From assembly GCF_004217315.1 (NCBI RefSeq), contig NZ_SGWR01000002.1, forward strand, positions 488,414 to 552,413: 64,000 nt of DNA, read 5' to 3'. Under the pieces are notes generated by a model. That model was given only the letters and a program-made list of their open reading frames with translations. It had not been told where the DNA came from and made no database searches. This DNA is from Corticibacter populi (lineage in GTDB: Bacteria; Pseudomonadota; Gammaproteobacteria; Burkholderiales; Burkholderiaceae_C). The translations under genes were made by a program, and so were the position numbers. Positions 19,074-30,073 of this stretch are shown here, piece by piece; within the stretch, counting starts at the first letter, position 1, and the number at the start of each line of letters is the position of its first letter.

Positions 19074-19076
19074 CGG

Positions 19077-19787
19077 TCAGCCCTCGCCGACCATTCCACG
19101 CGCACGCGCCTCCCGCACGGCCATCGTGCGGGAGGAGACTGCCAGCTTGCGGTAGATGCGTTTCACATGGGTTTCGACCGTGTAGCGCGACAGATGCAGG
19201 CGCTCGGCGATCTCGCGATTGCTCAGTCCATCGACCACCAGACGCAGGATTTCGGTTTCGCGCGCGCTCAGCATCGCGTCCGGCATCGTTGGCGACTCGC
19301 TCAACCCGCTCGATGGCGCAGGCCTGGGCGCAGCGAGAAGCTCCAGAATGCGCCGCGCAATGAATGGGTCGATGGGGGCGCCACCACGCAGTACGCTGCG
19401 GATCGACAGCATCACCTCGACATCGTCGCGCTGTTTGAGCACATAGCCGGTGGCACCAGCCCGCAGCGCGCTCAGAATCAAGTCCTCCGAACTCCAGGCC
19501 GAGACGACCAGGATGCGCAGCCCGGGATCATCGCCGCGCAAATGTTCGATCAGCGCGAGCCCGCTGCCATCGGGCAACTGCAAATCCACCAAGACCAGCG
19601 CCACCGGCTGCTCGGCCAGCACCGCATACGCCTGCGCCAGCGACGCGGCGAACACCAGCGCATCATCTCCATACCCCAGTTGCCGCAGGATGCCGCGCAA
19701 GCGCTGCTGCAACAACGGTTCGTCCTCCACCACCAGCACGGGTGCCGGGAGCGCCGCATCTTTGGCAGGCAGGGGCAAGTCCATCAT
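19077..19787 (-). CDS. NarL/LuxR-family response regulator
   Basis: DNA-binding response regulator of 236 residues. The receiver domain begins VLVVEDEPLLQQRL, has phospho-acceptor Asp68 in LVLVDLQLPDGSG and the lysine in YVLKQRDD. The C-terminal LuxR-type helix-turn-helix reads LSARETEILRLVVDGLSNRE and then HLSRYTVETHVKRIYRKL. It is the first gene of a two-gene operon with the kinase that follows by 3 nt, so the pair is a cognate system. Its targets are not known. The dehydrogenase operon starting at 20073 diverges from it and is an obvious candidate. Confidence 0.92.
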   Translation of the reverse strand: MMDLPLPAKDAALPAPVLVVEDEPLLQQRLRGILRQLGYGDDALVFAASLAQAYAVLAEQPVALVLVDLQLPDGSGLALIEHLRGDDPGLRILVVSAWSSEDLILSALRAGATGYVLKQRDDVEVMLSIRSVLRGGAPIDPFIARRILELLAAPRPAPSSGLSESPTMPDAMLSARETEILRLVVDGLSNREIAERLHLSRYTVETHVKRIYRKLAVSSRTMAVREARARGMVGEG

Positions 19788-20072
19788 GGGAAGCGTACCC
19801 TGTGCACCAGGGTTCTAAGTGGCAGATGCCGCATCGTATTCCACTGGGCCGCTTTCGTTATCCCGGAAACCGGGTAATTGAGGCCGCGCAGCCACATCCT
19901 GCCCGCGTAGCGGCTGTTGCATATGCAGTCGCCATCGAGGCGGACATCCTCGCGCGACCAATGACCGCCAGCGATTGCAGCGAACTCGGCCGCCGCCAGC
20001 ACGAAATCGCCAGGCCGCATAAAATCCGCCCCGCCTCACTATCAAAGAAAGCCCCACGAGGGCCATAACGGA
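19788..20072. other. Divergent intergenic region (response regulator / dehydrogenase operon)
   Basis: These 285 bases separate two divergent operons and should contain both promoters. No clear -35/-10 pair, palindrome or RNA gene stood out, and the short open frames in it have no coding signature. Confidence 0.45.
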
Positions 20073-20774
20073 ATGTCAGACCCCCACGGATATCAAAATC
20101 GCCGCAATTTCTTGAAGGCGTCGGCCGCCGGCGTGGCATTGACAGGTGTACCTGTCGCGCTTCACGCCAAATCCAAAGAGCCGCCAGTTCCCCTCGATCA
20201 GTACAAGACCGAGTACTTCACCGCCGATGAATGGGCCTTCGTGCTCGCCGCCACGGCCCGCCTGATCCCTTCCGAAGGCGATGGCCCGGGCGCCATCGAG
20301 GCGCGCGTGCCGGTCTTCATCGACCGCCAACTCGCCGGCGACTATGGCCGTGCCGATGACTGGTACATGGTGGGCCCGCATGATCCGACGGCAGAGCCGG
20401 CGCGCGGCTGGCAGACGCCGCTGAACCCGGCGCAGCTCTACCGCCAGGCCATCCCCGCCTTCAATGCATGGTGCGAAGAGAAGTACGGCAAGTCCTTCAC
20501 GGTGCTGGAAGCCGCGCAGCAGGACGAGGCCCTGACCGCCCTGCAAAAGGGCGAGGTGGCGATGAACCCGGAACTGAGCATCTTCTTCACCACCTTGCTC
20601 GCCAACACCAAGGAAGGCTACTTCGCCGACCCGATCCACGGCGGCAACCAGGGCATGCAATCCTGGAGCTACATCGGCTTCCCGGGCGCGCGCGCCAGTT
20701 ACAAGGAATGGGTTGACCAGCACAACGTGAAATATCCACTCGGCCCCGTGTCGATCAGCGGTGAAAGGGCCTGA
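20073..20774 (+). CDS. Gluconate 2-dehydrogenase subunit 3-type protein (Tat signal)
   Basis: Small subunit (233 residues) of a membrane-bound flavin dehydrogenase. The N-terminus carries a Tat-type signal, NRRNFLKASAAGVAL, with cleavage near the ALHA site, so the folded complex is exported to the periplasm. The body matches the gluconate 2-dehydrogenase subunit 3 family (FTADEWAFVLAATARLIPS; LANTKEGYFADPIHGGN). The small subunit is needed for export and stability of the catalytic subunit, whose gene starts 2 nt later. Substrate could be gluconate, 2-ketogluconate, fructose or another polyol. Confidence 0.9.
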   Translation: MSDPHGYQNRRNFLKASAAGVALTGVPVALHAKSKEPPVPLDQYKTEYFTADEWAFVLAATARLIPSEGDGPGAIEARVPVFIDRQLAGDYGRADDWYMVGPHDPTAEPARGWQTPLNPAQLYRQAIPAFNAWCEEKYGKSFTVLEAAQQDEALTALQKGEVAMNPELSIFFTTLLANTKEGYFADPIHGGNQGMQSWSYIGFPGARASYKEWVDQHNVKYPLGPVSISGERA

Positions 20775-20776
20775 AG

Positions 20777-22546
20777 ATGGCACGTATCGAAAAGAAGAAG
20801 GACGTCGTCATCGTCGGCCTGGGCTGGACCGGCTCGATCCTGGGCATGGAACTGGCCCAGGAAGGCCTTGACATCATCGCGCTCGAACGCGGCCGCGACC
20901 AGAACACGGTGCCGGATTTCAAGTATCCGAACCAGATCGACGAGCTGAAGTACGGCGTGCGCTTCAAGAACATGCAGCACCCCAGCCAGATGACGGTGAC
21001 GGTGCGCCGTGACGAATCCGAGACGGCGCTGCCCTACCGCTCGCTGGGCTCGTTCCTGCCGGGCAATGGTGTGGGCGGCGCAGGCACGCACTGGAACGGC
21101 CTGAACTGGCGCCCGCAGCCCGAGGAGCTGAAGCTGCGCACCCATGTGCGCGACAACTGGGGCGAGAAGATCATCCCCGAGGACATGACGCTGCAGGACT
21201 ACCCTGTCAGCTACGATGATCTCGAGCCCTTCTTCACGCAGTTCGAGCAGGTCGCGGGGATCTCTGGCAAGGCCGGCAACCTCAACGGCCAGATCCAGGA
21301 AGGCGGCAACCCCTTCGAGGGCTGGCGCTCGGCCGAGTTCCCGATGCCGGCCATGCCGTCGACCTACGACTCGACCAAGTTCCGCGACACGGTCAAGGCC
21401 ATGGGCTACCACCCCTTCCCGGCACCGGCAGGGATCGCCTCGACCTCATACACCAATCCCTATGGCATGCAGATGGGGCCGTGCAACCTGTGCGGTTTCT
21501 GCGAACGCTTCGGCTGCTACCAATACTCCAAGTCCTCGCCGCAGACGACGATTCTCGATGCCCTCAAGCGCATGCCCAACTTCAGCTATCGCACGCATGC
21601 CGAAGTGCTGCGCGTCGAGATGGCTGCCGACGGCAAGACGGCCACCGGCGTGACCTATTTCGACGAGGCCACGCAGGAAGAGGTGTTCCAGCCCGCGGAC
21701 ATCGTGATCCTCTCGTCCTACCAGCTCAACAACGTGCACCTGATGCTGCTCTCGGGCATCGGCCAAGCCTACGACCCGGCCACGGGCGAGGGCGTGACCG
21801 GCAAGAACTACGCCTACCAGATGAACGGCGGCGTGACGATGTTCTTCCGCGAGGACCACTTCAACCCCTTCATCGGGCATGGCGCCAACGGCATCTGCAT
21901 TGACGACTTCAGCGTCAACCAGAACGACTACGGCGCGCTGGGCTTCATCGGCGGCGCCTATTGGCGTTCGGGCTCCTTCAATGGCCAGCCGATCCGCTCG
22001 ATGCCGCTGCCCCAGGGCACACCCGGCTGGGGAGCCGACTGGAAGAAGGCGATCGGCGAATGGTACGGCCACGCAATGTCGATCGGCACGCACGGCTCGC
22101 ACATGTCCTACCGCAGCAACCACCTCGACCTCGACCCGGTCTACAAGGACCGCCATGGCCGCGCGCTGATGCGCATGACCTTCAACTGGAATCCGAACGA
22201 CCTGCGGATGAACCAGTACATGAAGATCAAGGCCGAGGAAGTCGCCCGGGCCATGAACCCCGACAAGTGGCAATCCTCCTTCAAGGGCCTGGGCGCCAAA
22301 TACGATGTGCGCCCCTACCAGACCACGCACAACACCGGCGGCCACATCATGTCGGCCAACCCGCGTGAAGGCGCCGTCAACCGCTACTCGCAGGCCTGGG
22401 ACAAGCACAACGTGTTCATCACCGGCGCGGGCAACTTCGTGCAGAACACGCAGTACAACCCCACCGGCCTGGTCGGCGGCCTGGCCTACCACACGGCACA
22501 CGCCATCCGTACCCTGTATCTGCGCAATCCGCGCCCGCTGGTTTAA
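20777..22546 (+). CDS. GMC-family FAD dehydrogenase, large subunit (gluconate 2-dehydrogenase type)
   Basis: Catalytic flavoprotein of 589 residues with no signal of its own, presumably carried across the membrane with the Tat-bearing small subunit. The FAD-binding motif is VVIVGLGWTGSILGMELAQE near residue 10, and NGVGGAGTHWNGL is the second GMC signature. The C-terminus has the expected TTHNTGGHIM and NPTGLVGGLAYHTA. CNLCGFCERFGC places cysteines at 236, 239, 242 and 247, a cluster like the one that binds an Fe-S centre in related FAD-dependent sugar dehydrogenases. Electrons would pass to the triheme subunit encoded next. Confidence 0.92.
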   Translation: MARIEKKKDVVIVGLGWTGSILGMELAQEGLDIIALERGRDQNTVPDFKYPNQIDELKYGVRFKNMQHPSQMTVTVRRDESETALPYRSLGSFLPGNGVGGAGTHWNGLNWRPQPEELKLRTHVRDNWGEKIIPEDMTLQDYPVSYDDLEPFFTQFEQVAGISGKAGNLNGQIQEGGNPFEGWRSAEFPMPAMPSTYDSTKFRDTVKAMGYHPFPAPAGIASTSYTNPYGMQMGPCNLCGFCERFGCYQYSKSSPQTTILDALKRMPNFSYRTHAEVLRVEMAADGKTATGVTYFDEATQEEVFQPADIVILSSYQLNNVHLMLLSGIGQAYDPATGEGVTGKNYAYQMNGGVTMFFREDHFNPFIGHGANGICIDDFSVNQNDYGALGFIGGAYWRSGSFNGQPIRSMPLPQGTPGWGADWKKAIGEWYGHAMSIGTHGSHMSYRSNHLDLDPVYKDRHGRALMRMTFNWNPNDLRMNQYMKIKAEEVARAMNPDKWQSSFKGLGAKYDVRPYQTTHNTGGHIMSANPREGAVNRYSQAWDKHNVFITGAGNFVQNTQYNPTGLVGGLAYHTAHAIRTLYLRNPRPLV

Positions 22547-22561
22547 GAAGGGAGAGCCACG

Positions 22562-23920
22562 ATGAAGAAAACTCTCCGCATTCTGGGCGGCCTGGTGGTG
22601 CTGGGCGTCCTCGCCCTGCTCGCCTTCATTTTCGTGCCCGTCAAGCTCACGCCCCCCAGCGAGGTACTGCCGGCCGACTGGAAGGCCGAACCCGGCCGGG
22701 GCGAGTACGTCATGCGCGCCTCCGACTGCATGGCCTGCCACACCGCCGACGGCGGTGCGCCCTTTGCCGGCAGCCGCCCGATCCACAGCCCGCTGGGCAC
22801 GATCTGGACGAGCAACATCACGCCCGACAAGGAAACCGGCATCGGCAACTGGACGCTCGACCAGTTCCGCGCCGCCATGATCGACGGCATCAGCGCAGAC
22901 GGCTCGCACATCTACCCGGCCATGCCGTACGAGAACTACCGTCTGATGACCGAAGGGGACATCCGCGCCCTCTACGACTATCTGATGACGGAGGTCGAGC
23001 CAGTGAAAAACCAGGTCGAGGAAACCCGCCTGTCCTTCCCCTTCAACCTGCGCTTCGGCCTGCGCGCCTGGAACTGGCTGGCGCTGCGCCACGACGCCGG
23101 CTTCACCCCGGCAGGCACCTCACCGGCGCAGGACCGCGGCCAGTACCTGGTCGAAGGGCCGGCGCACTGCGCCGCCTGCCACAGCCCTCGCACCACTTTC
23201 ATGGCCCAGAACGGCATCCAGCTCACTGACGCGAAGTTCCTCACCGGCGGCGTCGTCGACGGCTGGGATGCGCCCTCGCTGCGCGGCGCCGGCTCGACAC
23301 CGCAAAAGTGGAGCATCGCCGAGATGGCGGACTACCTGGCCACCGGTCGCAATGCCCACTCCACCGCCAATGGCGAGATGACCCTGGTCATCGAGCATTC
23401 GCTGCAGTACCTGAGCGACGACGACCTGCACGCCATTGCCGCCTTCCTCAAGGGCATCGATGGTGCCAAGGTCGAATTGCCAGGGACCGCCGTGGCAGCG
23501 GCAGGCCCCAGCGCCCAGCCCGCCGCCGAGGCGGATGCCGCCGGCGCCGAGACCGCCAGGATGCTGACCGCCGCCTCGCCCGAGATGCCACTGGGCGCGC
23601 GCCTGTACCTCGACAACTGCGCGGCCTGCCACTTCGTCACCGGCAAGGGCTCGCCAGGCATCTTCCCCGAACTGCAGGCCAACTCGATGGTGGTCGGCTC
23701 CGAAGTCAGCCCGCTGATCTCGGTGATCCTGCACGGCGCCAGCGTGCCATCGACCGAACGCCGCCCGATGCGGCTGGTGATGCAGGGCTATGCCGATCGC
23801 ATGGATGACGAGGAAGTGGCCGAGCTCGCCAACTTCCTGCGCACGGCCTGGGGCAACAAGGCTTCCGCCATCACGGCCGCCGATGTGGGCAAGGTCCGCA
23901 GCGCGCCGCTGACGCATTGA
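22562..23920 (+). CDS. Triheme cytochrome c subunit of the membrane dehydrogenase
   Basis: Cytochrome c subunit of 452 residues. An N-terminal hydrophobic segment (residues 5-27) exports and may anchor it. Three CXXCH heme sites are present: CMACH at 56, CAACH at 203 and CAACH at 353. This is the three-heme layout of gluconate, sorbitol and alcohol dehydrogenase cytochrome subunits, which pass electrons to ubiquinone. A linker rich in Ala and Pro (about 310-335) separates hemes two and three. A GAAGGGAGA ribosome-binding site precedes the ATG. It ends the three-gene operon, followed by a terminator. Confidence 0.93.
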   Translation: MKKTLRILGGLVVLGVLALLAFIFVPVKLTPPSEVLPADWKAEPGRGEYVMRASDCMACHTADGGAPFAGSRPIHSPLGTIWTSNITPDKETGIGNWTLDQFRAAMIDGISADGSHIYPAMPYENYRLMTEGDIRALYDYLMTEVEPVKNQVEETRLSFPFNLRFGLRAWNWLALRHDAGFTPAGTSPAQDRGQYLVEGPAHCAACHSPRTTFMAQNGIQLTDAKFLTGGVVDGWDAPSLRGAGSTPQKWSIAEMADYLATGRNAHSTANGEMTLVIEHSLQYLSDDDLHAIAAFLKGIDGAKVELPGTAVAAAGPSAQPAAEADAAGAETARMLTAASPEMPLGARLYLDNCAACHFVTGKGSPGIFPELQANSMVVGSEVSPLISVILHGASVPSTERRPMRLVMQGYADRMDDEEVAELANFLRTAWGNKASAITAADVGKVRSAPLTH

Positions 23921-24015
23921 TGGCATAACCGGAACCTGTTCGCGGTCTTTTCAGGAACAGGTTTCACCCCGCAGGAGTCGGCACCGGAGCCCGGTCCTGC
24001 CTTTGCTCCGTCCAC

Positions 24016-24045
24016 GAAGCGCCGCAACTGCGGCGCTTCATTTTT
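24016..24045. terminator. Probable two-way rho-independent terminator
   Basis: GAAGCGCCGC (24016-24025) pairs with GCGGCGCTTC (24030-24039) around an AACT loop, then ATTTTTG on the plus strand ends the cytochrome operon. The convergent dciA gene stops at 24038 inside the stem, so the same hairpin may serve the other strand too, although no T-run follows on that side. Confidence 0.85.
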
Positions 24046-24469
24046 GTTCGCCGGCTACCGGTGGCTGGCCCTGCGCCGAGCCGATGCGCAGGCGAAGCTG
24101 CGTGATGCGTGGCAGGGTCGGCAGCGCCGAGGCAGGGTCCTGACCCGGCGCCGATGCAGCCCTCTGCGCCTGCCAATGCGCCTGCAAATGGGCCAGCAGA
24201 TCCGGCGACAAATGGCGCAATTTGGCAGCCGCCGCCGAATTTGGCACAATCAGGCACCATTGCTCCCCCTCCACGGGCCCGGCCTGCACCGTGCTTCGCA
24301 GTGCCACCGGCAGGAGCGGCCGTACCAGTTCCAGCAGCCGGGCGGCCTGCCCTGCCTGCTGGGCCAGTTGCGCCAGCAGCGGGGAGCGCTGCACGATCTG
24401 CTCCAGACGCATGTCGACTTTCTGCGGTGCGCGTGGCCCATGGGCTGCGTTGCGGAAGTTTTTGGCCAT
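24038..24469 (-). CDS. dciA: DUF721 protein (DciA-like)
   Basis: Protein of 143 residues with a DUF721 domain. Members called DciA help load the replicative helicase DnaB in bacteria lacking DnaC. Family features are the N-terminal helix MRLEQIVQRSPLLAQLAQQA and a beta-rich core with EGEQWCLIVPNSAAAAKLRHLSPDLLAHL. The ATG at 24469 is favoured; an upstream ATG at 24553 would add 28 unrelated residues. It is divergent from the M23 peptidase gene, and this neighbour set with secA is common in betaproteobacteria. The helicase-loading role is by family only. Confidence 0.8.
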   Translation of the reverse strand: MAKNFRNAAHGPRAPQKVDMRLEQIVQRSPLLAQLAQQAGQAARLLELVRPLLPVALRSTVQAGPVEGEQWCLIVPNSAAAAKLRHLSPDLLAHLQAHWQAQRAASAPGQDPASALPTLPRITQLRLRIGSAQGQPPVAGEQK

Positions 24470-24547
24470 GGCCTGACGCTTCTGGAAGATGTTCAACGGA
24501 TGCCGGCGCCAGCCTCTGTGCTGGCGCCACCCTGTGTGGAAAACACA

Positions 24548-25561
24548 ATGCAAGTGATTATTGCCGATGCCCGGCTGGGGCGCAGCTACACGCTGAACCT
24601 TTCGCTGGTCACGCTGGTGCTGCTGACCCTGGCCGCGCTACTCACCGTCGGCCTGGCCGCCCAGGCCTGGCTGCTGCCGCAGCGGCCGGCCGCCGATGCC
24701 ACCGTCCAGACCTCGCTGGTCTCGCAGCACGCGGGCGCGGGCAGCCGCGCCGCCTCCGCACTCGAAGAAGAGCGTGCCCAGATGCGCCAGAGCATGGACG
24801 ACATGGCCCGCAAGGTCGGCGAAATGCAGGCCAAGCTGGTGCAGTTGCAAACGCTCTCCGAGCGGGTCTCCGACCTGGCCGACATCGAGGTGCCGGCCGA
24901 AGCCACCGAAACAAGCGAGGCCACTGGGGCCACGGCCCAGGCAGGGATGGCAGAGATCAATGCCGGCGGCACCGGCGCCGGTGGCCCGCTGGTGGCCGAG
25001 ACGCCGCTGGCCTACCAGGAGGTGCTGGACATCCTCAGCAGCGTCGAGGCCCGCCTGACGGCCCAGACCGACTTCTTCACCGTGGCCGAGGCGCAGCTCT
25101 TCAATGACTTTCTGGAGCGGCGCATGATCCCGACCCAGGCGCCGGTGCCGGGTCGGCGCGTGGGCTCGCCCTTCGGGCGCCGCATCGACCCCATCACCGG
25201 CCGCGGCGCCACGCACACCGGGTTGGACTTCCAGGCCCCCAAGGGCACGCCCATCCTGGCCGCCGCCGGCGGCGTCGTCATCACGCAGGAATACCACCCG
25301 GCCTACGGCAACATGCTGGAGATCGACCATGGCAACAACCTGATCACGCGCTACGCCCATGCCTCCAAGCTGCTGGCCAAGCGCGGCGACGTGGTGCGCC
25401 GCGGCGAGAAGATTGCCGAAGTCGGCTCGACCGGCCGCTCCACCGGCGCGCACCTGCACTTCGAGGTGCTGGTCGCCGGCCAGCAGCAGGACCCGCAGAA
25501 GTTCCTCAACGCCGGCCAGAACGCCGACTGGAGTGATCTGCTGGCCCAGCAGCAGCGCTGA
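24548..25561 (+). CDS. M23 (LytM-type) metallopeptidase, membrane anchored
   Basis: Envelope protein of 337 residues: a short cytoplasmic start, one membrane helix (about 17-40), a helical, coiled-coil-like stretch (70-115), and a C-terminal M23 domain (about 200-325). Zinc ligands of an active enzyme are visible: His223 and Asp227 in HTGLDF, and HLH with His302 and His304. An endopeptidase acting on peptidoglycan cross-links is the expected role. The open frame continues far upstream of the chosen ATG but without family similarity. It precedes secA by 249 nt. Confidence 0.9.
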   Translation: MQVIIADARLGRSYTLNLSLVTLVLLTLAALLTVGLAAQAWLLPQRPAADATVQTSLVSQHAGAGSRAASALEEERAQMRQSMDDMARKVGEMQAKLVQLQTLSERVSDLADIEVPAEATETSEATGATAQAGMAEINAGGTGAGGPLVAETPLAYQEVLDILSSVEARLTAQTDFFTVAEAQLFNDFLERRMIPTQAPVPGRRVGSPFGRRIDPITGRGATHTGLDFQAPKGTPILAAAGGVVITQEYHPAYGNMLEIDHGNNLITRYAHASKLLAKRGDVVRRGEKIAEVGSTGRSTGAHLHFEVLVAGQQQDPQKFLNAGQNADWSDLLAQQQR

Positions 25562-25710
25562 ACGCCCGCCGCACCGCTTCAGGGCTGGCGGCCTGGCGCA
25601 GCAATGCCGCGCCAGTGCTTGAAACGTCCGCATGCCGCCACCATCTGCCAGCCTGCGGCCCTGCCTTTGGCCCCTCTGCGCACCATCTGCGGCACGCGCA
25701 GGCAGCGCGT

Positions 25711-25716
25711 TAGAAT
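25711..25716 (+). promoter_or_regulatory. Candidate -10 element of secA
   Basis: TAGAAT lies about 95 bases upstream of the secA start in the M23-secA gap. The same hexamer precedes tRNA-Thr and acpP. No good -35 box was found, so this is tentative. Confidence 0.3.
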
Positions 25717-25810
25717 GCCGCATGCCTTGGCCGGCCGGATTTCCCCATGGTACCGAGAAGGGGTCCGGCACTGGCTTTGATCGACACTGAAAAGAGAGAG
25801 GACGAACCGC

Positions 25811-28576
<2,766 letters not shown>

Positions 28577-28613
28577 GCCGTGCCGGCAAGCGCTTTCGAG
28601 CGGTGTTTTCGAA

Positions 28614-28645
28614 CGGCCCTCTTTAACGGCGGCCCTCTCTAACGG
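28614..28645 (+). repeat. Tandem 16-base direct repeat downstream of secA
   Basis: Two adjoining copies, CGGCCCTCTTTAACGG (28614-28629) and CGGCCCTCTCTAACGG (28630-28645), differ at one base. They lie in the noncoding gap after secA. No function is evident. Confidence 0.8.
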
Positions 28646-28693
28646 CGCTTGCTGACAGCCTTTGCCGGCAGTTCGTTCGGACAACCTTCAGAC

Positions 28694-28717
28694 CGCCCTT
28701 TCGGGCGATTCTTTGAA
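28694..28717 (+). terminator. Weak candidate terminator after secA
   Basis: CGCCC (28694-28698) pairs with GGGCG (28703-28707) around TTTC and is followed by ATTCTTTG. The stem is short, so the call is modest, but it is the only terminator-like structure between secA and the next gene. Confidence 0.4.
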
Positions 28718-28819
28718 CGATCTCCGGACGCTCTTCTCGATCCATGCCCGACCGGGTTCCCGCCCGGCGGCCCAACCCGCAACCGACCACATCCCCCTTT
28801 CACCTGAGGAGACAATGAC

Positions 28820-29929
28820 ATGAAACGCACCCTCGTGGCCGCCCTCATCGGCGCCTCGCTGGCTGGCGGCGGCACCGCCTATTACTTCACGCAGCACCGC
28901 GGCGCCGGTCATGCGCAGCTGCCGGCCAACGCCTCGGCATTGACGCTCGGCAACCTGCAAAAAGGCGAGATCCGCCAGGCCAGCGCCATCAACTACGGCG
29001 ATGGCACGCGCAGCGAGCTCTACCGCCTGCGCGCCGAGAAGGGGCAGGAGTTCGAGATTGATGTACGCGGCGCGCTCGACGCCAGCATCACCGTGGTGCG
29101 CGACGGCTTCCTGCTGGCCAGCTCCTCGCAGGATAGCGGCTACTGCAACGACACCGACAGCGCCACCACCGGGAACCTGCTCAAGCAAAGCCGCCTGCTG
29201 TTCCAGGCCGATACCAGCGGCGACTACGTGGTCGCCGTCAACGGCTCCGGCCCCTACGCCTTCGGCCCTTACGAGCTGCAGGCGCGCCAGCTGACTGCCA
29301 GCACCGGGCCGGCCGCACTGACCATCGGCCAGACCGTTGACGGCCGGGGCCTGGGCTCCGACATCAGCCACGCGCTGACCATCGAACAGGCCGGCCTCTA
29401 CACCATCGACCTGCAGAGCTGCCATTTCGATGCGTTGCTGGAACTGCAGGGTCAGGGCGTCGACCTGAGCGACGACGACGGCGCCGGCAACGGCACTAAC
29501 GCGCGCATCATCACCTGGCTGGAGCCGGGCAACTACACCGCCCGGGCCAAGAGCGTCGGCAGCGGCCCCCGCGGCGAGTACCGCATCGGGGTCACGCAGC
29601 AAAGCCTGCCGGCGGGCGTGACGCTGCAGCGCGGCGGTGTGCTTGAGCCGGGCCAGCCCATCACCGGCCTGCTCAGCCAGGGTGACAGCCCGCAATACCA
29701 GGTCCGGCTGGCGCAACCGGGCCGGCTGACGGTGCGCCTGGCCAGTACCGAGTTCGACCCCTACATGAACATCAGCGGCGGTGATCAGGAGCTCTACGAC
29801 GACGACAGCGGCGGCGGCCGCAACAACACGGATGCGCGCATTTCGGAGTCACTGCCGGCAGGCGAATACACCATCAGCGTCTCCGGTTATGGCAGCGGCC
29901 TGTTCACCCTGTCGGCCGAGATCGAGTGA
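28820..29929 (+). CDS. Exported protein with three PPC-like beta repeats
   Basis: Protein of 369 residues with no recognised enzyme domain. An N-terminal signal or anchor (residues 4-22) is followed by three repeated beta-sandwich units of about 110 residues resembling bacterial pre-peptidase C-terminal (PPC) domains. Each begins with a G-x-L-x-x-G-like strand and ends with a GxYxxxV strand (SGDYVVAVNGSG, PGNYTARAKSVGSG, AGEYTISVSGYGSG). Asp-rich turns, such as LSDDDGAGN and YDDDSGGG, suggest calcium binding. PPC domains usually hang on secreted proteases; here they stand alone. The function is unknown. An AGGAG site precedes the start. Confidence 0.8.
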   Translation: MKRTLVAALIGASLAGGGTAYYFTQHRGAGHAQLPANASALTLGNLQKGEIRQASAINYGDGTRSELYRLRAEKGQEFEIDVRGALDASITVVRDGFLLASSSQDSGYCNDTDSATTGNLLKQSRLLFQADTSGDYVVAVNGSGPYAFGPYELQARQLTASTGPAALTIGQTVDGRGLGSDISHALTIEQAGLYTIDLQSCHFDALLELQGQGVDLSDDDGAGNGTNARIITWLEPGNYTARAKSVGSGPRGEYRIGVTQQSLPAGVTLQRGGVLEPGQPITGLLSQGDSPQYQVRLAQPGRLTVRLASTEFDPYMNISGGDQELYDDDSGGGRNNTDARISESLPAGEYTISVSGYGSGLFTLSAEIE

Positions 29930-30073
29930 GCCGGTAAGCACCTGCAAAGAGGGAGTCGAGCGGCGGCAGCAGCCCTGCCCGCCATCTTCCGCGGAAGGGC
30001 CGCCCCGAGCGGACGCGGCCACGCCAGTTGCCACATAATTGGCGCTTTGTTGTTTTGACGATGAGGTGAACCA

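Noticed and set aside
20777-22546. Calling the GMC protein choline dehydrogenase or glucose oxidase
   Set aside because: The Tat-bearing small subunit and triheme cytochrome alongside fit the three-subunit membrane dehydrogenases, not soluble GMC enzymes.
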